From: an uncultured Ruminococcus sp.
GTDB lineage: Bacteria > Bacillota > Clostridia > Oscillospirales > Ruminococcaceae
Assembly (NCBI GenBank): GCA_902786975.1
Contig: CADAES010000020.1
Span: 1 to 35,062, forward strand
Length of the DNA: 35,062 nucleotides
Direction of reading: 5' to 3'
Below, piece after piece: positions 23,994 to 31,760 of this stretch; the stretch's first letter is position 1; each line of letters begins with the position of its first letter. Below the pieces are notes generated by a model. That model was not told the DNA's origin. It ran no database searches and saw only the letters and a list, made by a program, of their open reading frames with translations. Position numbers and translations under genes: made by a program.

Positions 23994-25124
23994 ATGGTGT
24001 TCCTGTTTTTTGCAGGCATCGTGTTCACGCTTGCTGTGGGGGTGCTGAGCTGCCTTGACTGGTGGAAAAAGCACGTTGCTGTATCACAGGTGTTTTTCTG
24101 GGCGATAACTACGGTACTGCTCGTAAATATGTTCTACACCGTGTTCAACATAAAAAGCATCACGGTCAAGCCGCTTAAAGAGATAATGATATTCCTGTCG
24201 GCGGTGACGTTCATAATGCTTATCTATACGTCGCTGGTGATGCTGATAAAGTACATTCTCGGCTTTATTCTCGGCGGATTTATCAGACCGACGAACCCGT
24301 TTCTGAGATTTGTGAGGGAAAAGACGATAACCGTTCCCGTCCTGCTCGGTATCACCGCATTAGTCGGAGTGATAGGCTATTTCCATATGAACAGCATAAC
24401 CGTCAGCGACTATGAGATAAATGTTGAAAAGGCGTCAAAGAACAAGACGCTCACCGCCGCAGTCGTAGCCGATATGCATATCGGTATCTCGGCGCACAAG
24501 GACACGATAGACACGATAGTCGAGAAGATAAACGAGATGAAGCCCGATGTAGTGCTCCTGCTGGGGGATATCTTCGACGAGAACACCACGACCGACGAAA
24601 TGGAATATTTCAGCGAGAGCTTCAAAGCTGTCAGCAGCAAGTACGGCTCTTATTTTGTCTACGGCAACCACGAGAATATGAACAGCGGCGACGTCGAGCA
24701 TTACCTGAAAGAAGCGGGTATAAAGATACTCGAGGACGATAAAGCCGTGATTGCGGGCGATATTACGCTTGTGGGAATGCTGTCGGAGTACGATTCGTCG
24801 GGCGACCCGATAGAGCGTATCCTGAAGCAGAAAAAGGTCGATACCTCAAAGCCGGTCATCGTTTTGAAGCACGAACCGCTGGGCATTCAGAGTATAGCCG
24901 ATGCGGGTGCGGATGTCTCGATGCACGGACACACCCACGGCGAGCAGTTCCCGCTGACATATCTGCCGTTCTCGCTGCTTAACGATATGATGTGCGGAAC
25001 AAAGCAGTTTGGTGATATGACTGCATTTACCACGCAGGGCGCAGGCGGCTGGGGCTTCCATTTCAAGCTTCCCGCCAGAAGCGAGGTCGCAAGGGTAACG
25101 ATAAACTTCAAAGCCAAGGGCTGA
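23994..25124 (+). CDS. Membrane-anchored metallophosphoesterase
   Basis: A 376-residue protein (about 383 if the ATG at 23973 is used). Four hydrophobic segments occupy about residues 1-125. A calcineurin-like phosphoesterase domain (about 148-375) then carries VVADMHIG, LLLGDIFDE, VYGNHENM, LKHEP and MHGHTHGEQFP, the full set of metal ligands. The family includes YaeI/YkuE-like phospholipid or lipid-linked phosphoesterases, and the substrate here is unknown. The ATG at 23994 is preferred because AAAAAGGGGG lies 8 nt before it. The earlier ATG overlaps the upstream stop but its AGGTGG ends only 1 nt before the codon. Confidence 0.88.
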   Translation: MVFLFFAGIVFTLAVGVLSCLDWWKKHVAVSQVFFWAITTVLLVNMFYTVFNIKSITVKPLKEIMIFLSAVTFIMLIYTSLVMLIKYILGFILGGFIRPTNPFLRFVREKTITVPVLLGITALVGVIGYFHMNSITVSDYEINVEKASKNKTLTAAVVADMHIGISAHKDTIDTIVEKINEMKPDVVLLLGDIFDENTTTDEMEYFSESFKAVSSKYGSYFVYGNHENMNSGDVEHYLKEAGIKILEDDKAVIAGDITLVGMLSEYDSSGDPIERILKQKKVDTSKPVIVLKHEPLGIQSIADAGADVSMHGHTHGEQFPLTYLPFSLLNDMMCGTKQFGDMTAFTTQGAGGWGFHFKLPARSEVARVTINFKAKG

Positions 25125-25144
25125 TACGGACAAAAGGAGGAGCT

Positions 25145-25615
25145 ATGGCACATATTGATAATCCCAGAGAGGAATTTTCAAGCAGTACCGGCATAGGCAT
25201 ACCGCTTCTGATAATGCTGACATTCTATATCGCAAATATCGCTATGGTCGTTTTTGCGCTTATGGCGTTCTTCAGTTTCAGAACGGACTACAAGAATCAG
25301 AGGGAGCTTCTGTTTTCTGTCGTAAAGAATGAGAGCACACCGCTTTCCGAAGCCGTGACGCAAAAGGACGGAGCATACACCGTCGACTACGGAAAGCTCG
25401 GGGAGGAGCATGAAAGCTATTTCAACAAGGACGAGCTTGAGAAAATGAAGTCCGACGGAAAGCAGACCAAGCAGGAGTTCTTGGTGTCGGTGCTTGAAAA
25501 CGACAAAGCCTATTCACCGATACGGGCAAAGACCACGACATTTGCCGTGATAAGTGTCGTTCTGCTTGCGTTTTTGCTGTTCAGGTCGCTTCGGCAGATA
25601 AGGGCATTGTGGTAA
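25145..25615 (+). CDS. Small two-helix membrane protein, function unknown
   Basis: A 156-residue protein with transmembrane segments at about 17-43 and 128-147 and a charged Lys/Glu-rich domain between them (about 45-125). I recognise no family. The topology suggests an extracytoplasmic loop of about 80 residues. A strong SD (AAAGGAGGAGC) precedes the ATG. It is last gene of the operon that starts at the hypothetical protein gene and ends at the terminator near 25634. Confidence 0.75.
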   Translation: MAHIDNPREEFSSSTGIGIPLLIMLTFYIANIAMVVFALMAFFSFRTDYKNQRELLFSVVKNESTPLSEAVTQKDGAYTVDYGKLGEEHESYFNKDELEKMKSDGKQTKQEFLVSVLENDKAYSPIRAKTTTFAVISVVLLAFLLFRSLRQIRALW

Positions 25616-25633
25616 ACCGTATATAAATCGCAA

Positions 25634-25673
25634 AAGGCGGGAACAGTTCAGACTGCTCCTGCCTTGCTTTTTG
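25634..25673 (+). terminator. Terminator of the six-gene operon
   Basis: AAGGCGGGAACAGT pairs with ACTGCTCCTGCCTT (about 25634-25665) with a few internal mismatches, followed by GCTTTTTG. Confidence 0.75.
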
Positions 25674-25711
25674 CACAGATCTGTAAAACAGCGGTAAATT
25701 CGACATAAATC

Positions 25712-25740
25712 TTGACAATCGGGACAAATTTGTATATAAT
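25712..25740 (+). promoter_or_regulatory. Promoter of the DUF975-CmpB operon
   Basis: TTGACA (25712-25717), a 17-bp spacer, TATAAT (25735-25740). The predicted start near 25747 leaves a leader of about 225 nt. Confidence 0.85.
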
Positions 25741-25782
25741 AAACTATGTATAATATCATAGGGGAGAGAACCGACAAAGATA

Positions 25783-25958
25783 AAGGCAATACCGCACGAC
25801 CATTGTGCGTCAGATGCGCAGTCAGATTTTTCGTCAGAGTGCATAGATCTGATGCAGGCGGGCTGGCGCCCGGCAAGGAAAATTTGTGTACTATGACGGT
25901 AAATATGCAAGCAGATGGCGTGCAAAGGCGTTAGCCGGTGGTTGTGCGGTGTTGCCTT
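25783..25958 (+). ncRNA. Candidate structured 5' leader (possible riboswitch or other cis-regulatory RNA)
   Basis: The arm AAGGCAATACCGCACGACCA (25783-25802) can pair without interruption with 25939-25958 (TGGTTGTG...GTTGCCTT). This gives 20 bp with only two G-T wobbles and closes about 136 nt. Inside, TGTGC/GCGCA near 25804-25819, TCAGAT/ATCTGA, GGGC/GCCC near 25860, and a CCGGC/GCCGG helix that abuts the closing stem can form. Two TCAGAT copies compete for one ATCTGA. The helix ends 4 nt before the SD (GAGGG) of the DUF975 gene. I cannot match it to a known riboswitch class. A 62-codon frame at 25746 overlaps it but starts at the predicted transcription start without an SD. Confidence 0.6.
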
Positions 25959-25971
25959 AAATGAGGGTAAA

Positions 25972-27204
25972 ATGAAAGAACAGGTTTTTAACAGGAAAGA
26001 ACTGAAGAAAAAAGCCCGTACTGCTATGAAGCTGAATTACTTTGCATGCGTAGCGGTCTGCTTCATTATGGTCTTTCTCGCCGGTGAATACAGTACCACA
26101 GTACAGGGTATCTCCATGTGGGATAAGACGCATGTTGCAAATCTCAAATACACCCCCGAGCAGAAAAAAGAGATAATCCAGGATATGGTGGAAAATCACC
26201 TCACGCCCGAGCAAGCCGATGAAAAGTGGGATATAAACAACGTCGATGCGGTCAAGGCCTGGCTGAAGTCCTTTGAGGAGTTCGGACTGGAGGGGCTGGA
26301 TTCAAAGGAGCTGACCTTTTTCGGAACAACGGGCGACGGCTCAAATATAAATACGATACTCAAATCCTTCTCTATCACAAAGACAGCAAAGGAAAGACTC
26401 GATGAGCTGACCAACGACAGCTTCTTTGAAAAGCTGCCCGACAATGCAATACTTTATTTCGACGGGCTGACCAAGAGCAAGTCTTACAAATTCACATTCG
26501 TTGCCTCTATCGTTACGGCGTTCAGAGAGGAAAAATCCCTCTCCGAAACGTGGGACGTCTTCGCAAGCTTCCTTGCCGCACTTTTCAGAGCCGTGTTCAT
26601 CACGAATCTGATGATAGTGTGCGAATGCAGATTCTTTATGGAAAGCAGGACCTACCGCAAGACAAAGGTGGGCAGAATGGGATTCCTGTTCAGGGAAAGA
26701 ACGCTCCACCCGATAAAGACGATGCTGATAAAGGATATTTATTTCACGCTCTGGTCGCTGACTGTCGCAGGCTTTTTCATCAAGCAGTATTCATACGCCA
26801 TGGTGCCGTGCATACTTGCGGAGAACCCGAATATGCCCACCAAAAAGGCTATTACGCTTTCAAGAAAGATGATGGACGGCTACAAGTGGGAGCTGTTCAA
26901 GATAGACTGTACGATGTTCGGCTGGACCCTGCTTTCGATGCTCACGCTCGGAGTGGTGGGGATATTCTTCGCAAACCCGTACAGAGCCTCGATACATTCC
27001 GAGGTGTATATCGCACTCAGGCGCAAGGCTAAGCTTGAAGGCATAGAGTATGCAGACGAGCTGAACGACAAGTTCATAGACCTTGACCTTCTCCAACAGC
27101 AGATGCACGAGCAGGGCGAGCAGACGGTGTTCAGCATAAGGATACCCGACAGCGCCGAGGAGCATTACGACGATAAGCAAAAGGCAGAGGAGGTAAGCGT
27201 ATGA
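25972..27204 (+). CDS. DUF975-like integral membrane protein
   Basis: A 410-residue membrane protein. NRKELKKKARTAMKLNYF at the N-terminus and the motif SRKMMDGYKWELFKIDCTMFGWTLL (positions about 300-324) resemble the DUF975 family of uncharacterised Firmicutes membrane proteins. Hydrophobic segments lie near 23-42, 205-228, 258-280 and 318-338. A long soluble insertion (about 55-190) between the first two is unusual for the family. The ATG at 25972 follows GAGGGTAAA. The frame open from 25915 lies inside the leader RNA. The gene overlaps the downstream CmpB-like gene by 4 nt. Confidence 0.75.
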   Translation: MKEQVFNRKELKKKARTAMKLNYFACVAVCFIMVFLAGEYSTTVQGISMWDKTHVANLKYTPEQKKEIIQDMVENHLTPEQADEKWDINNVDAVKAWLKSFEEFGLEGLDSKELTFFGTTGDGSNINTILKSFSITKTAKERLDELTNDSFFEKLPDNAILYFDGLTKSKSYKFTFVASIVTAFREEKSLSETWDVFASFLAALFRAVFITNLMIVCECRFFMESRTYRKTKVGRMGFLFRERTLHPIKTMLIKDIYFTLWSLTVAGFFIKQYSYAMVPCILAENPNMPTKKAITLSRKMMDGYKWELFKIDCTMFGWTLLSMLTLGVVGIFFANPYRASIHSEVYIALRRKAKLEGIEYADELNDKFIDLDLLQQQMHEQGEQTVFSIRIPDSAEEHYDDKQKAEEVSV

Positions 27205-27908
27205 CCGAAAAGACATACACTATCGACGAACTGCGTGAGCTGGGCGAATACCCCGGGGTAGCCTACGAGCAGAAATACCATTTCAGCAGATTTACGAACA
27301 AGGTCGTAAAGCACCGTGATTACCACCGCACCTATACGCTGATAGGCTATATACTGCTGTTTTTCTCGTTCTCTATCGGCGGATGGATATGGGAGGTAGG
27401 GATACACGTTATCGAGGACGGCGTCTTTATCAACCGTGGAACGATGCACGGTCCGTGGCTGCCTATCTACGGCTTCGGCGGAACGGCTGCGCTGCTGGTG
27501 TTCAGAAAGCACGTCGATAACCAGGTCGGAGTTTTTATCGGCTCGGTGCTGATGTGTGCCACAGCCGAGTATATCACAAGCATTATCATCGAAAAGGTCC
27601 AGCACCTCAAATACTGGGACTATAACGGCTATTTTCTCAACATCAACGGCAGGATATGCTTCGAGGGCATCGTCGTATTCGGATTTGCCTGCATATTTGT
27701 AATATATATCCTCTCGCCGTTTCTGGACAATATCTATTGCAAGGTGTCCAAAAAACTCCAGGCTGCCGCAGCTATCGTGCTGTGTGTTGCATTCGTTTTT
27801 GATTTCGTATATTCGCTCAACGTCCCCAATCAGGGCAAGGGCATAACAGATTACAGCGTGAGCATAGTGCAGCAGGAAGAACTCCCGACAACCGAAATAT
27901 CAGAATAA
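27201..27908 (+). CDS. CmpB-like membrane protein (putative ABC transporter permease type, PF06541)
   Basis: A 235-residue protein with about five to six membrane segments. The signature is GGWIWEVGIHVIEDG, then FINRGTMHGPWLPIYGFGG, characteristic of the ABC_trans_CmpB family. That family is named as a putative transporter but has no proven function. The N-terminal 45 residues are soluble. The ATG overlaps the preceding stop (ATGA) and has GAGGAGG upstream, so the two membrane proteins are probably made together. No ATPase gene is adjacent, which makes an ABC role doubtful. Confidence 0.85.
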   Translation: MTEKTYTIDELRELGEYPGVAYEQKYHFSRFTNKVVKHRDYHRTYTLIGYILLFFSFSIGGWIWEVGIHVIEDGVFINRGTMHGPWLPIYGFGGTAALLVFRKHVDNQVGVFIGSVLMCATAEYITSIIIEKVQHLKYWDYNGYFLNINGRICFEGIVVFGFACIFVIYILSPFLDNIYCKVSKKLQAAAAIVLCVAFVFDFVYSLNVPNQGKGITDYSVSIVQQEELPTTEISE

Positions 27909-27913
27909 AAAAC

Positions 27914-27949
27914 AGAGCCGGTGCAGATAATCCTGCATCAGCTCTTTTT
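27914..27949. terminator. Terminator between the CmpB-like gene and upp (probably bidirectional)
   Basis: AGAGCCGGTGCAG pairs with CTGCATCAGCTCT, followed by TTTTT on the plus strand. On the minus strand the upstream AAAAAACAG gives a T-rich tail, and the two flanking genes converge here. Confidence 0.9.
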
Positions 27950-27955
27950 AGTGGG

Positions 27956-28585
27956 TCACTTTGTTCCGAAAATGCGGTCGCCGGCGTCGCCAAGTCCCGG
28001 AACTATGTATGCGTTCTCGTTGAGTCTCTCGTCAAGACACCCTACATAGATCTGAATATCCGGGTGAGCCTCCTGCAGCCGCTTCAAGCCCTCGGGCGCT
28101 GCGATGATGCACATAAACTTTATGTCCTTGCAGCCCTTGGCTTTGAGCAGGTTTACTGCATCGACCGCAGAACCGCCCGTTGCGAGCATCGGATCGGGGA
28201 CTATCACTATGCGGCGGTCGATCTGGTCGGGCAGCTTTGAAAAGTATTCGTGCGGCTCGTGGGTGACCTCGTCACGGTAAAGCCCGATGTGTCCGACCTT
28301 TGCCGACGGGCACAGTGCCAGTATCCCGTCAACCATGCCAAGCCCCGCACGCAGTATCGGTATGACCGCAAGCTTTTTGCCTGCGAGCATCGGCTGCATC
28401 GACTCGGCAACAGGCGACTTGACTTTTACAAGCTCGGTCGGCAGATCCCTCAGAGCCTCATAGCACATCAGACTGCCTATCTCGCTGACAAGCGTGCGGA
28501 AATCTTTTGTTCCCGTGTTTTCGTCTCTGAGCAGGGTTATCTTGTGCTTGACAAGCGGGTGTTCCATAATAAATGTATTGTTCAT
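27956..28585 (-). CDS. upp: Uracil phosphoribosyltransferase
   Basis: A 209-residue cytoplasmic enzyme that converts uracil and PRPP to UMP in pyrimidine salvage. The start [18 protein letters not shown] region, the PRPP loop [14 protein letters not shown] and the C-terminal uracil-binding [14 protein letters not shown] are diagnostic. The ATG at 28585 follows GGAGG with 8 nt spacing. The frame continues far upstream, but that part spans the promoter and the start of the opposite T-box leader. It is monocistronic. I see no PyrR-type anti-terminator in its short leader. Confidence 0.96.
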   Translation of the reverse strand: MNNTFIMEHPLVKHKITLLRDENTGTKDFRTLVSEIGSLMCYEALRDLPTELVKVKSPVAESMQPMLAGKKLAVIPILRAGLGMVDGILALCPSAKVGHIGLYRDEVTHEPHEYFSKLPDQIDRRIVIVPDPMLATGGSAVDAVNLLKAKGCKDIKFMCIIAAPEGLKRLQEAHPDIQIYVGCLDERLNENAYIVPGLGDAGDRIFGTK

Positions 28586-28619
28586 TTTATACCTCCGTGT
28601 TATTTTATTGTATGCTTTG

Positions 28620-28648
28620 ATTATACCACAGTATTGTGTACTTTTCAA
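28620..28648 (-). promoter_or_regulatory. upp promoter
   Basis: On the minus strand TTGAAA (28648-28643), a 17-bp spacer, and TATAAT (28625-28620) with TGTGG extension. Confidence 0.82.
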
Positions 28649-28711
28649 CAATGATACCGCCCAAAAATAAGCCTTTGTACTGTGCGAATTTCCCAAATGC
28701 GGGAAAAGCCC

Positions 28712-28740
28712 TTGACAAATGGTTTTTGAAGTGCTATAAT
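28712..28740 (+). promoter_or_regulatory. Promoter of the T-box-controlled asn operon
   Basis: TTGACA (28712-28717), a 17-bp spacer, TATAAT (28735-28740). Transcription would start near 28747, just before T-box stem I. Confidence 0.88.
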
Positions 28741-28746
28741 GACTGC

Positions 28747-29008
28747 ATGATAAATGCCACGACAAAGAGAAGTAGCATAAGATATCGTTCAAAGTGAGTG
28801 TGGGTCAGTGAAAACCGCATAACAGAGCTTGTGTGAATAACACTTTCGAGCAGCAAACCCAAAGCGTGAGCAAGTAGGGGAGACGTTGACCGTGCGTTAA
28901 ACGGTGAGAGTGACCGTGGGAGCTTTCCCCGGTAATTCAGGTGGTACCACGGGTATATTTGTATACGTTCCCGTCCTGTTGAAAAGCAGGACGGGTTTTG
29001 TATTTTTA
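28747..29008 (+). promoter_or_regulatory. T-box riboswitch with Asn (AAC) specifier
   Basis: The T-box sequence GGTGGTACCACGGG (28940-28953) precedes a terminator. Stem I has the AGTA motif (28771-28774). The next seven bases, GCATAAG (28775-28781), pair with CTTGTGT (28828-28834), closing the helix above the specifier loop. The loop then reads GAAT-AAC-ACTTTCGAGC. This aligns with the glyQS leader, whose GAAA-GGC-AUUCUUGAGC holds the known Gly specifier, so the specifier here is AAC (28839-28841), asparagine. The antiterminator bulge is TGGT, which would pair best with a discriminator A. Uncharged tRNA-Asn should allow read-through into the transporter, asnS and asnA. Confidence 0.85.
28970..29008 (+). 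terminator. Regulated terminator of the T-box
   Basis: CCCGTCCTG (28970-28978) and CAGGACGGG (28987-28995) form a perfect 9-bp stem, followed by TTTTGTATTTTT. Confidence 0.92.
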
Positions 29009-29053
29009 TACGTATCTGCCGCATTGATCCGGCCGTGAAAGGAAGTGCAGGAG

Positions 29054-30331
29054 ATGGAAAAAACGAGCTTGCTTGTCAGGATAGTTCAAAAGTATACGAG
29101 CATAAACCTTATTATCAGAATATTGATCGGTCTGGTGATAGGTGCAGTGCTTGGCATCACAGTGCCAAAAGCAACAGCGATCGGGCTGTTGGGAACATTG
29201 TTTGTAAGTGCGTTGAAAGCGATCGCCCCGGTGCTTGTGTTCATTCTTGTCATTTCCTCGCTTGCAAACGGACAGTCCAGAATTGACAGGAGATTCGGGT
29301 TCGTCATATTTGAGTACCTGTTCTCAACGCTTATCGCAGCGTTGGTGGCTGTCGGCTTCAGCTTTGCTTTCCCAATAACGCTGAAGCTTTCGGGCGAAGC
29401 GTTCGCCGCGGATTCCGTACCGTCAGATGTCGCACAGGTGCTTGAAAAGATCCTGACTGATATGCTGACAAACCCCGTAACAGCGATCTCATCGGGCAAC
29501 TATATCTCGATACTTTTCTGGGCAGTCATCTTCGGGATACTAATGAAAAAACTCGGCTCGGACTCAACGAGAAGACTGTTCAGCGACCTCTCGGAGATCC
29601 TTTCGACCGCCGTCAGAGGAGTGATAAACCTCGCACCGTTCGGAATACTGGGTCTGGTGTTCAATAGCGTTGCGGAAAACGGTGCCTCGATATTCTCCGA
29701 TTACGGAATGCTGATATCGGTGCTGGTGGCTTCAATGGTAACAGTCGCATTGATAGTCAACCCGCTGATCGTTTTTGTCGCACTCAGGAGAAATCCTTAT
29801 CCGCTGGTTTTCAGATGTATCCGTGAAAGCGGCATCACAGCTTTCTTCACCCGTTCGTCCGCAGCGAATATCCCTGTGAATATGCGGTTGTGTGAAAGGC
29901 TCGGACTTGACCCGGATATCTATTCGGTGTCCATACCTCTTGGCTCAACTATAAACATGGACGGTGCAGCAGTCGTTATAACGATAATGACACTTGCAGC
30001 GGTCCATACAATGGATATCTCAGTCAGTCTGCCGTCAGCTGTCGTGCTCTCGGTGCTCAGTACGCTTGCAGCCTGCGGTGCGTCGGGCGTTGCAGGAGGT
30101 TCGCTGCTGCTGATACCTATGGCTTGCTCGCTGTTCGGAATATCCTCGGATATCTCAATGCAGGTCGTGGGAATAGGCTTTGCCATAAGCGTTATCCAGG
30201 ATTCTATGGAGACCGCACTCAATTCATCGGGAGATGTCCTGTTCACAGCTGTAGCGGAATACCGAAGCTGGATCAAACAGGGCAAGAGCCTGCCGACATT
30301 CCTCGGCGGAGAAACAAAGGTCGATATCTGA
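29054..30331 (+). CDS. SstT-like dicarboxylate/amino acid:cation symporter
   Basis: A 425-residue Na+-coupled transporter of the DAACS (glutamate/aspartate/serine) family. Hallmarks are the re-entrant loop FTRSSAANIPVNM, GSTINMDGAAV in helix 7, GASGVAGGSLLLIP, and SVIQDSMETALNSSGDVLFTA. The last is closest to the serine/threonine transporter SstT. The ATG at 29054 has AAAGGAA at good distance. A GTG at 29045 lies within that spacing. It directly follows an Asn-specific T-box and precedes asnS without a visible terminator. Given this, import of Asn, or of Asp as AsnA substrate, is as likely as Ser/Thr. Confidence 0.88.
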   Translation: MEKTSLLVRIVQKYTSINLIIRILIGLVIGAVLGITVPKATAIGLLGTLFVSALKAIAPVLVFILVISSLANGQSRIDRRFGFVIFEYLFSTLIAALVAVGFSFAFPITLKLSGEAFAADSVPSDVAQVLEKILTDMLTNPVTAISSGNYISILFWAVIFGILMKKLGSDSTRRLFSDLSEILSTAVRGVINLAPFGILGLVFNSVAENGASIFSDYGMLISVLVASMVTVALIVNPLIVFVALRRNPYPLVFRCIRESGITAFFTRSSAANIPVNMRLCERLGLDPDIYSVSIPLGSTINMDGAAVVITIMTLAAVHTMDISVSLPSAVVLSVLSTLAACGASGVAGGSLLLIPMACSLFGISSDISMQVVGIGFAISVIQDSMETALNSSGDVLFTAVAEYRSWIKQGKSLPTFLGGETKVDI

Positions 30332-30383
30332 GCGTCAGATTTATTTTTAAGAACGAATTTAATTTAACGGAGGTTGTAGCTTT

Positions 30384-31754
30384 ATGAAGCATATAGACAT
30401 CAAGGAAGTATTTGCAGACAAGGCGTTGGTCGGCACCACAGTCACAGTTTGCGGCTGGGTAAGGACAGCACGAAATTCAAAGAATGTAGCGTTTATCGAG
30501 CTCAACGACGGAACGAGCCTGAAGCATATCCAGATAGTAGTTGACAAGGAGTCCGGTATCGACTTTGAGGACGCACTCAAGCTGGGCAGCTCGCTGAAGG
30601 TAGAGGGCACGGTAGTTGAGGGCAGAAACGGTGTGCCCGAGATAAATGCAAAGGCAATAACAGTTATAGGCAGCTGTCCTGCGGAGTATCCGCTGCAAAA
30701 GAAAAGGCATACTCTTGAATTCCTCAGAACTATGCCGCACCTCAGAGGCAGGACAAATACCTTCAACGCTGTTATGAGAGTGCGTTCGGTGCTTGCACAG
30801 GCCATACACAGCTATTTCAGGAATAGGAACTTTGTTTACGTCAACACTCCGCTTATCACAGGAAGCGACTGTGAGGGTGCGGGCGAAATGTTCCAGGTAA
30901 CCACGATAGGCTACTCAAACGAGTACAAGAACGAAGCCGAGTATTATGAGAACGACTTTTTCGGCAGAAAAGCAGGTCTGAGTGTTTCGGGTCAGCTCGA
31001 GGGCGAAATGGCAGCTATGGCTATGGGCAAGATATACACCTTCGGACCGAGCTTCAGAGCCGAGAACAGCAACACTCCAAAGCACCTCGCCGAGTTCTGG
31101 CACGTTGAGCCGGAGATAGCTTTTGCAGAGCTTCCCGAGGTCATCGAAACAGCCGAGGATATGGTGAAGCACGTTATCAGAACGCTTCTGGATACCTGCC
31201 CCGACGAAATGAAGTTCTTTGACGAGCACTTTGAAAAGGGCCTTGTAGACAGGCTCGAGGAGCTTATCAGCCACGATTTCGGCGTTGTGACATACACCGA
31301 GGCAATAAAGCTTCTCAAAGAGTCGGGCGAGAATTTCGTTTACCCTGTTGAGTGGGGCTGCGACTTACAGACAGAGCACGAGAGATATATCTCCGAAAAG
31401 GTGTTCAAAAAGGCTGTTTTCGTGACCGACTATCCAAAGGAGATAAAGTCGTTCTATATGAAGCAGAACCCCGACGGCAAGACAGTCGCAGCAGTTGACC
31501 TGCTCGTTCCCGGTGTCGGCGAGATAATCGGCGGAAGCGAGAGAGAGGCTGACTACGACAAGCTCATCGCTACAATGAAAGAGCGTGGAATGAATATAGA
31601 GCTTTATTCCGATTATCTTGAACTCAGAAAGTACGGAAGCGTTCCGCACGGCGGCTTCGGTCTGGGCTTTGAAAGACTTATAATGTATGTAACGGGAATG
31701 CAGAACATCAGAGACGTTATCCTGTTCCCGAGAACTGTCGGCAGCATCAGGTAA
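30384..31754 (+). CDS. asnS: Asparaginyl-tRNA synthetase
   Basis: A 456-residue class IIb synthetase that charges tRNA-Asn. It has an N-terminal OB-fold anticodon-binding domain (about 1-115, CGWVRTARNSKNVAFIELNDG) and a catalytic domain. Motif 2 is FGPSFRAENSNTPKHLAEFW and motif 3 is GGFGLGFERLIMY near the C-terminus. The EFWHVEPE sequence favours AsnS over AspS. GGAGG lies upstream of the ATG. It lies 52 nt after the transporter with no terminator, so T-box control probably extends to it. Confidence 0.95.
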   Translation: MKHIDIKEVFADKALVGTTVTVCGWVRTARNSKNVAFIELNDGTSLKHIQIVVDKESGIDFEDALKLGSSLKVEGTVVEGRNGVPEINAKAITVIGSCPAEYPLQKKRHTLEFLRTMPHLRGRTNTFNAVMRVRSVLAQAIHSYFRNRNFVYVNTPLITGSDCEGAGEMFQVTTIGYSNEYKNEAEYYENDFFGRKAGLSVSGQLEGEMAAMAMGKIYTFGPSFRAENSNTPKHLAEFWHVEPEIAFAELPEVIETAEDMVKHVIRTLLDTCPDEMKFFDEHFEKGLVDRLEELISHDFGVVTYTEAIKLLKESGENFVYPVEWGCDLQTEHERYISEKVFKKAVFVTDYPKEIKSFYMKQNPDGKTVAAVDLLVPGVGEIIGGSEREADYDKLIATMKERGMNIELYSDYLELRKYGSVPHGGFGLGFERLIMYVTGMQNIRDVILFPRTVGSIR

Positions 31755-31760
31755 GAGAGT

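Noticed and set aside
25746-25934. 62-codon frame in the DUF975 leader as a regulatory peptide
   Set aside because: Its ATG coincides with the predicted transcription start, it has no SD, and it runs through the paired arm of the structured leader.
28839-28846. Thr specifier (ACA or ACT) for the T-box, suggested by the SstT-like gene
   Set aside because: Alignment with the glyQS specifier loop and the GCATAAG/CTTGTGT helix place AAC in the specifier position, followed by the usual A.
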